DNA from: Akkermansiaceae bacterium
GTDB lineage: Bacteria > Verrucomicrobiota > Verrucomicrobiia > Verrucomicrobiales > Akkermansiaceae
NCBI GenBank assembly: GCA_028822935.1
Contig: JAPKCM010000001.1
Location: 1 to 64,000 of the forward strand
DNA: 64,000 bases
Direction of reading: 5' to 3'
The stretch's first letter is position 1. Each line of letters starts with the position of its first letter. Made by a program: the position numbers and the translations under genes. The notes under the pieces are model-generated. The model did not search any database. It saw nothing but the letters and a program-made list of their open reading frames with translations, and had not been told where the DNA came from. Shown piece after piece: positions 26,942 to 35,867 of this stretch.

Positions 26942-28375
26942 TCAGAGGTCAGAGAATGGGATGGAGACTTTGGCCTCGAATGTTTTTTCATCGGTGGGAG
27001 CGATGTTGATGGTCGCTCCGATGGTGAGGGCGATTTCCTTGCAAAGACTGAGGCCGATTCCGGAGTGTCCCTCGCCGTGGGTGCGGACTTTATCGGCACG
27101 ATAGAAGGGTTCGAAGAAGCGCTCGCGGTCTTCTTCGAGCTTTTCCGGGATGGTATTGGAAATAGTGAGGATCAGATGCTTCTTTTCATCGGACGTTCCG
27201 ACTTTAATGGTAGAGCTTTCCTCGGCGTAAGAGGCGGCGTTATCGATGAGATTGCTGACAAGGATGCGCAGGAGTTCGGCGTCATTTTCTTGGATGAAGT
27301 GTTCAGAATTGAGTTCCCATTTAGCGCTTAATTTGCGCTTTATGATTTTTTGCGAGAGTTCCTTCCATGCGGTATCGAGGAGTTCGTGGAGATCTAAGCG
27401 GCCCAAGACGAGGACTTCGTTTCCGCCCTGAAGTCGCGCAAATTGCATGAGTCGGGTGACGGTTGTTTTCATCCCGTCGGCGATGGTGTCGACTTTTTGA
27501 AAGCGGTTTTGATAATCTTCGCCGGAGCGTTCACGGGTCAATGCGAGTTCGGTGACTATCTTGATTCCTGAGAGGGGGGTGCGCAGTTCGTGGGCGGCAT
27601 GGTAGGAGAAGTCCCGTTCTCGTTTTCGGACTCCTTCGATTCGTTCGAGGAGGTGATTGTAGCCCACGACCAGTCCTCGCAGCTCCTTCGGGAAATCGTG
27701 TGAAATGACGATGGGACGTCCGAGCTGGTTGTCCTCCCGCGCGTCTAGGCGGTCGGAGAGATCCTTTAGAGGAACGAGGCTTTGGTTAATCACGCCGAAG
27801 ATGGCGACGCCACAGAGAACGAAGGTTCCCAGCCCTACTAAAATGAGCGTTTGTCGAAGGTTGCGCAGAGCGTTGTCCTTTTGTCGGGTGCTGGCGGCGA
27901 GGACGAAGACGAATTGCGGAATCTCGTAGTCAGGGACTTCAATGACACGGTCCTTGGGCACGGCGTTGACGAGGATTCCGATGGCGCGAATACTTTGATC
28001 TCCGCCGATGGTGGCGTCGAGAAAGAGAGGTTCATTGAGTTCACCATGGAAACGCGGGAGTTCGCGAGGGCCGAGGGCGGGTGACTTAACCGATTGGCCC
28101 GTGCGCACATCCCAGGCTTGGGCGAGGTCATCGAGGGCGCGGGTAGGGTCGTCTTCGATATCGAGAAGCCACTCATGGTAGACATTTCCGCCCTGGGTTT
28201 CCAACTCCAAGACCATTAAGTTTGCAGTGGATTTGAGATCGACGTCGATTTGTTCGATGAAGGAATTTCGGACCGAAAAGTAGACGATGAAGATGCCCAT
28301 GAGGACCATCAGCAGGATGGACAGACCGGTGCCAAGAAGGAGGCGGCCGAGGATCGATGGATTAGGTCCCGTCAT
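26942..28375 (-). CDS. Sensor histidine kinase
   Basis: 477 residues. Two membrane helices (about 11-33 and 176-197) flank a ~140-residue periplasmic sensor domain. A HAMP-like linker follows, then the H-box HELRTPLSG with phospho-accepting H262, the N-box NLIDNAASYA, and a G2 box GHSGIGLSL. It autophosphorylates on H262 and should phosphorylate the regulator encoded just upstream, with which it overlaps by 14 bp. The signal is unknown. The periplasmic domain has no family features I can name. Confidence 0.92.
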   Translation of the reverse strand: MTGPNPSILGRLLLGTGLSILLMVLMGIFIVYFSVRNSFIEQIDVDLKSTANLMVLELETQGGNVYHEWLLDIEDDPTRALDDLAQAWDVRTGQSVKSPALGPRELPRFHGELNEPLFLDATIGGDQSIRAIGILVNAVPKDRVIEVPDYEIPQFVFVLAASTRQKDNALRNLRQTLILVGLGTFVLCGVAIFGVINQSLVPLKDLSDRLDAREDNQLGRPIVISHDFPKELRGLVVGYNHLLERIEGVRKRERDFSYHAAHELRTPLSGIKIVTELALTRERSGEDYQNRFQKVDTIADGMKTTVTRLMQFARLQGGNEVLVLGRLDLHELLDTAWKELSQKIIKRKLSAKWELNSEHFIQENDAELLRILVSNLIDNAASYAEESSTIKVGTSDEKKHLILTISNTIPEKLEEDRERFFEPFYRADKVRTHGEGHSGIGLSLCKEIALTIGATINIAPTDEKTFEAKVSIPFSDL

Positions 28376-29042
28376 TCGGATCTAGGAAATATCCCTGCCC
28401 GCGGCGGGTCTGTAGAAGATTTGGTTCGTCGCCCTCGTTCAGTTTTTTCCGGAGGTAACTGACGTAGACGTCGACGGCATTACTAGAGCCGCCTTCGGCA
28501 TCCTGATAAACGTGTTCCCAGATTTCCTGACGGGAAACGATCTCGCCCGCGCGATAAGCGAGATATTCCAAAAGGCCGTATTCCCGCTTCGTGAGGACGA
28601 TTTCCCGCTTTCCCCGGGTGACGCGCTTGCTGTTCAGATCAACGACGAGATCTCCGACTTCGATGGTGGCCTTTTTCTTTCCGTAGACCTTCCGAGTCTG
28701 GGCTTGGATGCGGGCAAGGAGTTCGGGCAGGCCGAAGGGCTTGATGAGGTAGTCATCGGCTCCAGCATTGAGTCCCTCGACGCGATTCTCCATCGAATCG
28801 AGGGCGCTGGTAATAATGATGGGGGTTTCATCCCCATTTTTCCGGAGTTCGGTCAAAATTTTGAGCCCATCGATGCCGGGAACCATGAGGTCGAGCACGA
28901 TGGCGTCGTATTTGTGGCTGGTGGCAAATTTGAGTCCCTCGTTTCCGTCGGGTGTCGCGTCGACGGCAAACCCTGTGTCTTTCAGGTGTTCCGTGATCGA
29001 TTCACGAAGGGGAGTGTAGTCTTCAATCAGGAGGATGCGCAT
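28362..29042 (-). CDS. OmpR-family response regulator
   Basis: 226 residues counted from the ATG at 29042 (MRILLIEDY); an ATG 12 bp upstream is possible. The receiver domain has the acidic pair in IED, the phosphorylation site D51 in VLDLMVPG, the T/S in IITSAL and K101 in LIKPFG. The C-terminal winged helix is of OmpR/PhoB type (LTKREYGLLEYLAYRAGEIV, NAVDVYVSYLRKKL, RRGQGYFL). First gene of a two-gene operon with the kinase; targets unknown. Confidence 0.94.
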   Translation of the reverse strand: MRILLIEDYTPLRESITEHLKDTGFAVDATPDGNEGLKFATSHKYDAIVLDLMVPGIDGLKILTELRKNGDETPIIITSALDSMENRVEGLNAGADDYLIKPFGLPELLARIQAQTRKVYGKKKATIEVGDLVVDLNSKRVTRGKREIVLTKREYGLLEYLAYRAGEIVSRQEIWEHVYQDAEGGSSNAVDVYVSYLRKKLNEGDEPNLLQTRRGQGYFLDPNDGT

Positions 29043-29183
29043 ATAACGGTCCACGAGCTTAGGGTAAGGAATGAATTCAAGGAAATGCTAAAGTGTGGAA
29101 AGGAAGATTGAATCTCTAATGAAGGAGAATTTCAGGAAAAAAATTAGGTCGGCTTGCGCCCTGATTCGGATTAGGGCAGCGTC

Positions 29184-31064
29184 ATGCAGAGTGGTATGAT
29201 TGAAACTTGGCAGCAAATCGCATTGGTCGTTCTCGTCGTCCTCGTTTTCGCGGGTTTCGTGAAGGAATGGTTGTCGGCTGAGGTCGTCTCTCTCAGTGCG
29301 CTTGTGATCTGTGTTCTAATTGGAGTGCTTCCGATTGCAGTGGCAGCGCCGTCGCTTGATCTAACGGGAGACGAACTGTCCGAAGCGATACGCCGTTTTA
29401 ATGCCGATGCCTTGCGGGTCTTTGCTCATCCGGCGCCGATCACGGTCGCGTGCATGTTTGTTTTGAGCGCTGCGCTTGATCGCACGGGAGTGGTTGAAAT
29501 TCTGGGGAATTGGTTTGAAAGGGTGGCGGCGACGAGTCCGACCCGGATGCTCGTGGTGATGATTTTGATCGTGGCAGCGCTATCGGGATTCATGAACAAC
29601 ACGCCGGTGGTGGTGGTCTTTATGCCGATCGTGCTCGCGATTTGTCGTCGTAAGGACTGGAAGGCGTCGCGTTTTTTGATTCCGCTTTCCTATGCCGCGA
29701 TTGTTGGTGGCACGACCACGATTATTGGAACATCGACCAACTTGGTGGCGTCGGGGATTGCCGCAGCTCATAGCCCGGATCTGGTTTTCTCGATGTTCGA
29801 GGTGACGAAATTGGGCCTCGTTTTTGTGGCGGTGACCTTTGTCTACCTCGTCACGATTGGGCAGAAACTTCTTCCTGATCGGGTGACGTTGGCGGCCCTT
29901 ATCGATTCGAAGGATTCCCGCGAGTTTATCACGCGGGCTTATGTTTCGAAGGATTCTGATCTGATTGGGAAGGCGATTACGGAAACCTATCTAAAGAAGA
30001 TGAAGAAGGCGCGGGTGATCGATGTGGTGCGTGACGGGAATCGTGTGCAGACGCCGCTGAATGAGACGATTCTGGAGGAGGCGGACGAGATTATTTTAAA
30101 AGGGAAGCTTGAAGAGATCATGAGTCTTTCGAAGGAGGAAGGGATGACGACGATGAAAGATGAAACCGGCCTGGAGGGGGTTCGGACCGAGACCGCTGTG
30201 CTGATGGAGGGGATTATTGGTCCTGATTCATCGATGGCGGGACGGAGCCTTCGTGAATTGAATTTCAGGCAGAAATTTGGCGTGATCATCGTGGCGGTTC
30301 ATCGTCGTGGGAAAAACCTCCAGGAGCGCTTCGAGGACGTAAAACTGGCCTTTGGTGACACGCTGCTGGTTCAGGGACCTGCCACGCGGATGCAGCAGCT
30401 TTTCCAGGAGAAGGACTTCGTGAACCTCTCGGAGCCGAAGCGGCAGATCGTTCGGAAGAAAAAGGCACCATTGGCGATTGGCGCGCTTCTGGCGTTCATG
30501 ATTCTAGGGGCGCTTGGTGGGGCGGGCGTAATTGCGCCGGTGCCGATCGTGCTGATTGCGCTTTCGGCTGCTGTTTTTGTTCTTGTCACTCGTTGCTTAG
30601 AACCCAGCGAGGCTTATCAGGCGATCGAGTGGAAGGTGCTCTTTATGATTATTGGCATGCTGGGGCTTGGGAAGGCGCTTGAATTTTCGGGCGTCGCCAT
30701 GCTTCTGGCGAACTGGGTGGTCGGGACGGTGGGGGATGCGGATCCCAGAATTTTGATCGCGGCTTTCTATCTTCTGGCTGCGGTTCTTACGGAAATGGTT
30801 TCCAATAATGCGGTTGCGGCGCTTCTGACCCCTCTTTCGATCATCGTGAGCCATCAGCTTGGATTGGATGCGCGCCCGTTTATTGTAGCGGTGATGTTCG
30901 GCTCCTCGGCGAGCTTCGTGACCCCGATCGGCTACCAGACGAACACCTTTGTTTACGGTGCTGGAGGATACAAATTTGGCGATTTTTTCCGAGCTGGCTT
31001 CCCTTTGGCGGTCATCCTCTGGATCTTGGCAAGCTTCTTGATTCCGGTGATGTGGCCACTCTAA
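29184..31064 (+). CDS. SLC13-type anion transporter with two RCK_C domains
   Basis: 626 residues and about eleven membrane helices. The two SLC13/DASS motifs are visible, SGFMNNTPVVVVFMP in the first half and EMVSNNAVAALLTPLS in the second, with TSTNLVASG and GYQTNTFVYG beside them. Between the halves (about 215-400) are two soluble TrkA-C (RCK_C) domains (SDLIGKAITETYLKK, DEIILKGKLEEI; SSMAGRSLRELNFRQK, GDTLLVQGPATRMQQL), which bind ligands and gate transport in related SLC13-like permeases. Substrates of such proteins include sulfate and dicarboxylates. Sulfate would fit a sulfatase-encoding organism, and dicarboxylates would fit the adjacent mdh; neither is shown. Confidence 0.9.
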   Translation: MQSGMIETWQQIALVVLVVLVFAGFVKEWLSAEVVSLSALVICVLIGVLPIAVAAPSLDLTGDELSEAIRRFNADALRVFAHPAPITVACMFVLSAALDRTGVVEILGNWFERVAATSPTRMLVVMILIVAALSGFMNNTPVVVVFMPIVLAICRRKDWKASRFLIPLSYAAIVGGTTTIIGTSTNLVASGIAAAHSPDLVFSMFEVTKLGLVFVAVTFVYLVTIGQKLLPDRVTLAALIDSKDSREFITRAYVSKDSDLIGKAITETYLKKMKKARVIDVVRDGNRVQTPLNETILEEADEIILKGKLEEIMSLSKEEGMTTMKDETGLEGVRTETAVLMEGIIGPDSSMAGRSLRELNFRQKFGVIIVAVHRRGKNLQERFEDVKLAFGDTLLVQGPATRMQQLFQEKDFVNLSEPKRQIVRKKKAPLAIGALLAFMILGALGGAGVIAPVPIVLIALSAAVFVLVTRCLEPSEAYQAIEWKVLFMIIGMLGLGKALEFSGVAMLLANWVVGTVGDADPRILIAAFYLLAAVLTEMVSNNAVAALLTPLSIIVSHQLGLDARPFIVAVMFGSSASFVTPIGYQTNTFVYGAGGYKFGDFFRAGFPLAVILWILASFLIPVMWPL

Positions 31065-31116
31065 GCGCGAAGAGGTTGACCCGATGGGGTGAGAGCGTTA
31101 TTGCTCCGACATCGTT

Positions 31117-32103
31117 ATGAAGGACCCAATCACCGTCTCAGTCACTGGAGCAGCCGGGCAAATCGGCTACGCTCTCCTCACCCGCATCGCGTCCGGCTCC
31201 ATGTTTGGACCTGATCAGCCGGTAAATCTTCGCTTGATCGAGATCGAGCCGGCCATGGGCGCGCTTGAAGGCACGGTGATGGAGCTTGATGACTGCGCTT
31301 TTCCGCTTCTCAATGAAATCGTTCCTACTTGCGATCTCGCGGAAGGATTTCAGGGTAGCGACTGGGCCCTTCTTGTTGGCTCAGTTCCTCGCAAAGCGGG
31401 TATGGAGCGCGCCGATCTTCTCGGGATTAACGGAAAAATTTTCACCGGTCAGGGCCAAGCGATTGCTGCCAATGCGGCGCCGGGAGTCCGCACGCTGGTC
31501 GTCGGAAACCCCTGCAATACGAATTGCCTTATTGCGATGAACAACGCGGTAGGCATTCCTAACAATCAGTTCTTTGCAATGACGCGTCTGGATGAAAATC
31601 GTGCCAAGAGTCAGCTCGCCGCGAAAGCAGGAGTTCATAACAGCGTGGTGAGCAACCTGTGCATCTGGGGGAATCACTCCGCAACGCAGTATCCTGATTT
31701 TACCAATGCCAAGATCAAGGGCCAGCCCGTGACCGACGTCATCAGTGACCGTGCGTGGCTCGAGGGCGAGTTCATCAGCACCGTGCAGCAGCGCGGTGCG
31801 GCGATCATCAAAGCACGGGGCCAAAGCTCGGCAGCATCTGCTGCAAATGGTGTGGTCGATACCGTGCGGTCGCTCACGTCTCCGACTCCGGAAGGCGATT
31901 GGACGAGCGTCGCAATTTGCTCCGACGGCTCTTATGGAATTCCTGAGGGCCTCATTGCCTCGATGCCGATCCGCACCAACGGTCAGACTTGGGAAGTTGT
32001 GCAGGGAGTTGAACTCGATGAATTTTCCCGTGCCAAGGTGGATGCCTCGGTTGCTGAACTTAGTGAAGAGCGTGAGGCCGTGAAGGATCTTATTCCTTCC
32101 TAA
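31117..32103 (+). CDS. mdh: Malate dehydrogenase
   Basis: 328 residues, cytoplasmic, NAD-type, oxidises malate to oxaloacetate in the TCA cycle. The Rossmann motif is [12 protein letters not shown] near the N-terminus, followed by [13 protein letters not shown] (substrate loop with Arg), [23 protein letters not shown] and the catalytic His in [12 protein letters not shown]. The arrangement is that of the cytosolic-type (group 2) MDH. thiG starts 9 bp after the stop, so the two are probably co-transcribed. Confidence 0.96.
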   Translation: MKDPITVSVTGAAGQIGYALLTRIASGSMFGPDQPVNLRLIEIEPAMGALEGTVMELDDCAFPLLNEIVPTCDLAEGFQGSDWALLVGSVPRKAGMERADLLGINGKIFTGQGQAIAANAAPGVRTLVVGNPCNTNCLIAMNNAVGIPNNQFFAMTRLDENRAKSQLAAKAGVHNSVVSNLCIWGNHSATQYPDFTNAKIKGQPVTDVISDRAWLEGEFISTVQQRGAAIIKARGQSSAASAANGVVDTVRSLTSPTPEGDWTSVAICSDGSYGIPEGLIASMPIRTNGQTWEVVQGVELDEFSRAKVDASVAELSEEREAVKDLIPS

Positions 32104-32112
32104 ACTACCGAA

Positions 32113-32895
32113 ATGGCATCGCCTTTAATCATCGCGGGACGAGAGTTTGGCTCGCGCCTCATGCTAGGCACGGGGAAGTTCCCGTCGCTTGAGCTGATGC
32201 GTGATGCGCTTGAAGCCAGCGGCACAGAAATCGTGACGGTTGCGCTTCGGCGCGCTGATTTGAGTGGGGAGAAAGACCCGTTTTCCAATATTCTCGAGTT
32301 TGTCGACTCTGAGAAATATCTTATTTTGCCCAATACGAGTGGGGCGATGAATGCTGAGGAGGCGGTCCGGCTTTCTCGTCTGGCGGCAGCAGCAGGATTG
32401 CCAAAATGGATCAAGCTAGAGATTCATCCAGACCCAACTTACCTTCTTCCCGATCCGATTGAGACGCTTAAAGCTGCTGAAATTTTGGTAAAGGAAGGCT
32501 TTACGGTCTTGCCTTACATTAATGCTGATCCGGTGCTGGCAAAGCGCTTGCAGGAAGTAGGCGTGGCGACGGTGATGCCTCTCGGCGCTCCGATTGGGAC
32601 GAACAAGGGCATTACGACGCGGGATCAGATTCGCATCATTATCGATCAAGCCCAAGTGCCGGTGGTGGTCGATGCGGGGATCGGTGCACCGAGCCATGCT
32701 GCTGAAGCGATGGAAATGGGAGCCGATGCCGTGCTGGTGAATACCGCGATTGCGATTGCGTCTGATCCTTGCAGGATGGGAAGAGCGTTTGCCAAGGCCA
32801 CGGAAGCGGGACGGGCAGCCTTTGAAATAGGACTTCCGGAGATCATCGGGGAAGCTTCGGCGACAAGTCCGCTGACGGGCTTTCTTGCGGATTAG
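32113..32895 (+). CDS. thiG: Thiazole synthase
   Basis: 260 residues, the usual size. ThiG forms the thiazole phosphate of thiamine from deoxyxylulose phosphate, dehydroglycine and ThiS thiocarboxylate. Visible features are [17 protein letters not shown], the Schiff-base Lys in WIKLEI (K101), [48 protein letters not shown] and AVLVNTAIA. thiS, thiH or thiO are not adjacent, and no TPP riboswitch is seen ahead of mdh or thiG. A bidirectional terminator follows at 33037. Confidence 0.96.
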   Translation: MASPLIIAGREFGSRLMLGTGKFPSLELMRDALEASGTEIVTVALRRADLSGEKDPFSNILEFVDSEKYLILPNTSGAMNAEEAVRLSRLAAAAGLPKWIKLEIHPDPTYLLPDPIETLKAAEILVKEGFTVLPYINADPVLAKRLQEVGVATVMPLGAPIGTNKGITTRDQIRIIIDQAQVPVVVDAGIGAPSHAAEAMEMGADAVLVNTAIAIASDPCRMGRAFAKATEAGRAAFEIGLPEIIGEASATSPLTGFLAD

Positions 32896-33036
32896 TCATC
32901 CGACCATTCTTCCTATGAGGTCACTTAATTATTTTTCCTGAAGGATATTCGCGGGATTGAAACACTACTTGGCATCAGAGCTTGGTTATGGACGTAGGAT
33001 TGGAATACCGAGGGGGCACGCCGACCCATGCGCCAT

Positions 33037-33071
33037 AAAAAAGCGGCACGCCTTTCGGGGTGCCGCTTTTA
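33037..33071. terminator. Bidirectional terminator between thiG and talB
   Basis: AAAAGCGGCAC and GTGCCGCTTTT pair across GCCTTTCGGG (33039-33070), with A- and T-runs on the two sides. Serves the convergent thiG and transaldolase transcripts. Confidence 0.92.
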
Positions 33072-33089
33072 AAAAGAATAGATGTTCGT

Positions 33090-34040
33090 TTAGATCATCT
33101 CGGCGACGAGCTTCTCGAGCTTGACAATGTCAGCGGAGAAGGCACGGATGCCTTGAGCGGTCTTTTCGGTGGCCATGGCGTCCTCGTTGAACTCAAAGCG
33201 GAAGGCTTTTTCGTCGTAGGAGATCTTTTCGAGATCGCAGGTGCCAGCGGGGTCGAGCTTGCGCTCGAGGGTTCCCTCGGTATTTTGCAGCTCTTCGAGA
33301 AGGCCGGGAGAAATGGTGAGAAGATCGCAACCGGCAAGGCTGGTGATCTGTCCGGTGTTCCGGAAGGACGCTCCCATGACCTCGGTCTTGTAGCCGTGTT
33401 TCTTGTAGTAGCTGTAGATCTTGGCAACGGATTGCACGCCGGGATCTTCATCGCCGACGTAATCGGTGTTGTTCTCCTTTTTGAACCAGTCGTAGATGCG
33501 ACCGACGAAGGGGGAGATGAGTTGGACTCCGGCTTCGGCACAAGCGACGGCCTGGGCGAAGGCGAAGAGGAGAGTGAGATTGCAGTGGATGCCTTCCTTC
33601 TCGAGTTCTTCAGCAGCCTTGATGCCTTCCCAAGTGGAAGCGATCTTGATGAGGATGCGGTCGCGAGAGATGCCCTCGGCCTCGTAGGCGGCGATGAGCT
33701 CTTTGGCTTTTGCGATGGTGGCTGCGGTGTCGAAGGAGAGACGGGCGTCGACTTCGGTGGAAACACGACCAGGAACGATCTTGAGGATCTCAAGGCCGAA
33801 GAGGATGAGGACGCGGTCGAGGATGGCTTCGATCAGAGCGTCACCGGACTTGCCGGATTCCTTGAGTTCCTTGACAGCTTGCTCAACGATGCCGCGATAC
33901 TCGGACTTGCTGGCAGCTTGAAGGATGAGAGAGGGGTTGGTGGTGGCATCCTGCGGTTGGTATTCCTGCATGGAGGCGAAGTTCCCAGTGTCTGCAACGA
34001 CGGTGGTGAATTCTTTTAAGCTGTCGAGATGGTTTGACAT
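33090..34040 (-). CDS. tal: Transaldolase
   Basis: 316 residues, matching TalB-type transaldolases (non-oxidative pentose phosphate pathway). The N-terminal [10 protein letters not shown] motif, the Schiff-base K132 in [34 protein letters not shown] and [13 protein letters not shown] are present. Single gene with its own terminator. Confidence 0.97.
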   Translation of the reverse strand: MSNHLDSLKEFTTVVADTGNFASMQEYQPQDATTNPSLILQAASKSEYRGIVEQAVKELKESGKSGDALIEAILDRVLILFGLEILKIVPGRVSTEVDARLSFDTAATIAKAKELIAAYEAEGISRDRILIKIASTWEGIKAAEELEKEGIHCNLTLLFAFAQAVACAEAGVQLISPFVGRIYDWFKKENNTDYVGDEDPGVQSVAKIYSYYKKHGYKTEVMGASFRNTGQITSLAGCDLLTISPGLLEELQNTEGTLERKLDPAGTCDLEKISYDEKAFRFEFNEDAMATEKTAQGIRAFSADIVKLEKLVAEMI

Positions 34041-34300
34041 AACTTCGAAGCAATGGAGCGGGAATCGGGGAGAGGCAAGTCTTTCTTGTTTTCAAGGGGA
34101 GGAGGTGGACGGCGGATCTTGAACGACAATCGTAGCGAAGTGGAGATCGCCTTTAGGAAAATGGATGGGATTTTTGGATGAGGGGCTTGGTTGGGGGGCT
34201 TCCTCCTACGCCCCTCGGCTACGGCGGACAAGACGGCGGGCAGGTGGTTGATGAGCGACGGGGGCGCCGCAGCTCCTTTTCCTTGGGTTTTTGGGGACGA

Positions 34301-34330
34301 AAAAAGCGCACTCTTTTGGGGCGCGCTTTG
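34301..34330 (-). terminator. Terminator of the glycine-zipper lipoprotein gene
   Basis: AAAGCGC (34303-34309) pairs with GCGCTTT (34323-34329); the A-run on the left is a U-tract on the minus strand. The rest of the 34041-34300 gap holds no feature I can support. Confidence 0.75.
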
Positions 34331-34356
34331 GAGAAATAAAGTTTCTGGGGCCGAGT

Positions 34357-34608
34357 TTAGCGGGCTTGCTGGTTTTTTCCGTAGAGGTAACCTCCACCGC
34401 CACCGGCTGCAGCTCCAAGGGCGGCGCCTTCGAGTCCCTTTCCTGATTGGTGTCCGATGATTCCCCCGAGGATGGCTCCGGCAGCGGCGCCATTTATGGC
34501 AGTGCGCTTGGCATGGGCGTTCGGATCATAAGTATTGGTGTTCTGCGTGCAGCTGCTGAAGGTCAGGGCTGAGGCGAGTCCGGCGATGATGGCAAATTGT
34601 GTTTTCAT
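34357..34608 (-). CDS. Glycine-zipper lipoprotein
   Basis: 83 residues. A lipoprotein signal (FAIIAGLASALTFSSC, lipobox F-S-S-C) precedes a short linker and a glycine-zipper segment (INGAAAGAILGGIIGHQSG, GLEGAALGAAAGGGGGYLYG). Glycine zippers pack helices in membranes and occur in outer-membrane lipoproteins such as the SlyB/YmgG/OsmB groups. Likely anchored in an envelope membrane; role unknown. It has its own terminator. Confidence 0.85.
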   Translation of the reverse strand: MKTQFAIIAGLASALTFSSCTQNTNTYDPNAHAKRTAINGAAAGAILGGIIGHQSGKGLEGAALGAAAGGGGGYLYGKNQQAR

Positions 34609-34687
34609 GGTTCTTGTTGGTGTAAGTTAATTACTTACTTCTATTAACGGCTCCCAGAACAAAGTTATTCACAGGAAGTGAAAAAAA

Positions 34688-35866
34688 TCAGCGAATAGCG
34701 TTTCTCAGTCTCGAAAGTGAGGTAACGGCGTAGCCCGTTCCGTAGGGCTGATGGTAATCATAAAGGGGGTAATCCCACCAGGAGCCGTCCTTTTCCTGTT
34801 TTGAGATCAAATGCTCGGCAAGATGGGGAATGAAAGGCTGTTGTTCGGCAGCGGGGAGCATTTGGAGGCACTCGGTGGCGTAGTAGAATCCGTAGTAGTA
34901 AAAGTAGCCCGAGATGGAGAAGTGGGTTTCGTGGGGAACAGGGCGCTTGCGGGCGATGTCGAACCAACCTTCACGGACGCAGAGGCGCTGGAGCCAGTCG
35001 TGGAGAAGCTCATCGGTGACTCGCTTGTCGCCGAACTTTCTCATGGCGGCCATGCAGACTTGGGAGCGTCCAAGGGATCCGGCAGGCCGGTTGATAGCGT
35101 AGCGGGGACGGTATTTGTGGGAGAGTGAGTATACGAAGGCCCAGTCGGGGGTGCGTTGTTTTTCGATAGAATCCAAGCCGCGTTGGACCTGCTTTTGAGG
35201 GAGCTTGGTGCCGAGTGTTTCTTCGGCCTCCTTCATTCCCAGCAGGGCGGTCGCGGTCGAAAAGGAAGTGGGAAGGCCTGAGAAGTGAGCGGTGTGGAAC
35301 CCATCGAGGTCGAGGTAGCCCCAGCCGCCATTGATGTCCTCGATTTTGAGAAGGCTCACGATTTGTTGGGAGGCGAGAAGTTTGAGGCGCGATTGCTTGG
35401 TGGGATCGTCTTTTCGATATTCGTGAAGAGCGGAAAGCACGCGAAGTCCGTAAGCATGGCCCCAGATGTTGTAGGTCGTGGTGGGGTCGACGTTTCTTAG
35501 TTTGGGTAGCTTCGTGAGCATCCATTCTTCGCCTTTTTCGATGGCAGCGATGACCTCGGGACGTCGATCTCCCGAATCGATGAGGCCAGCGAGAGCAAGC
35601 GACGAGGAGCCGGAGAGGAAGGCGAGGTGGGCTTCCGGGACGGGAGCGTAAATGTTGAGGCCCTTGGTGCGGCGGGCGCTGCCGAAGGAGCCATCGGGAT
35701 TTTGCTTCTTAACGAGGTAATCGACCCCGCGTGTGATCGAAGTGGTCAGCTCTTCCTTGCTGACGGGCTTGGCCTCGGGGAGGGGGCCGAGCTCAGGGAG
35801 CTTGGCCAGAATGCTGCAAGTCAATGCCGCAAAAAGGACGAGAGTGGAAGAGGTGGTAGAAGGCAT
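34688..35866 (-). CDS. Secreted squalene-cyclase-repeat protein
   Basis: 392 residues from the ATG at 35866, which starts a signal peptide (STLVLFAALTCSILAKLPE) and lies 1 bp from the stop of the upstream HlyD-like gene. Helical repeats of prenyltransferase/squalene cyclase type are seen: SITRGVDYLVKKQNPDGSFG, KGEEWMLTKLPKL, RGLDSIEKQRTPDWAFVY, EHLISKQEKDGSWWDYP. As in the protein at 11726-12868 the cyclase DXDD motif is not seen. Tight linkage to the HlyD-like protein suggests an envelope role for the pair. Confidence 0.85.
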   Translation of the reverse strand: MPSTTSSTLVLFAALTCSILAKLPELGPLPEAKPVSKEELTTSITRGVDYLVKKQNPDGSFGSARRTKGLNIYAPVPEAHLAFLSGSSSLALAGLIDSGDRRPEVIAAIEKGEEWMLTKLPKLRNVDPTTTYNIWGHAYGLRVLSALHEYRKDDPTKQSRLKLLASQQIVSLLKIEDINGGWGYLDLDGFHTAHFSGLPTSFSTATALLGMKEAEETLGTKLPQKQVQRGLDSIEKQRTPDWAFVYSLSHKYRPRYAINRPAGSLGRSQVCMAAMRKFGDKRVTDELLHDWLQRLCVREGWFDIARKRPVPHETHFSISGYFYYYGFYYATECLQMLPAAEQQPFIPHLAEHLISKQEKDGSWWDYPLYDYHQPYGTGYAVTSLSRLRNAIR

Positions 35867-35867
35867 T

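Noticed and set aside
31065-32112. TPP riboswitch for thiG
   Set aside because: The space before mdh and the 9-bp gap before thiG are too short and show no THI-box sequence.
33060-34019. 319-codon plus-strand open frame
   Set aside because: It is antisense to the clear transaldolase gene and has no family features.
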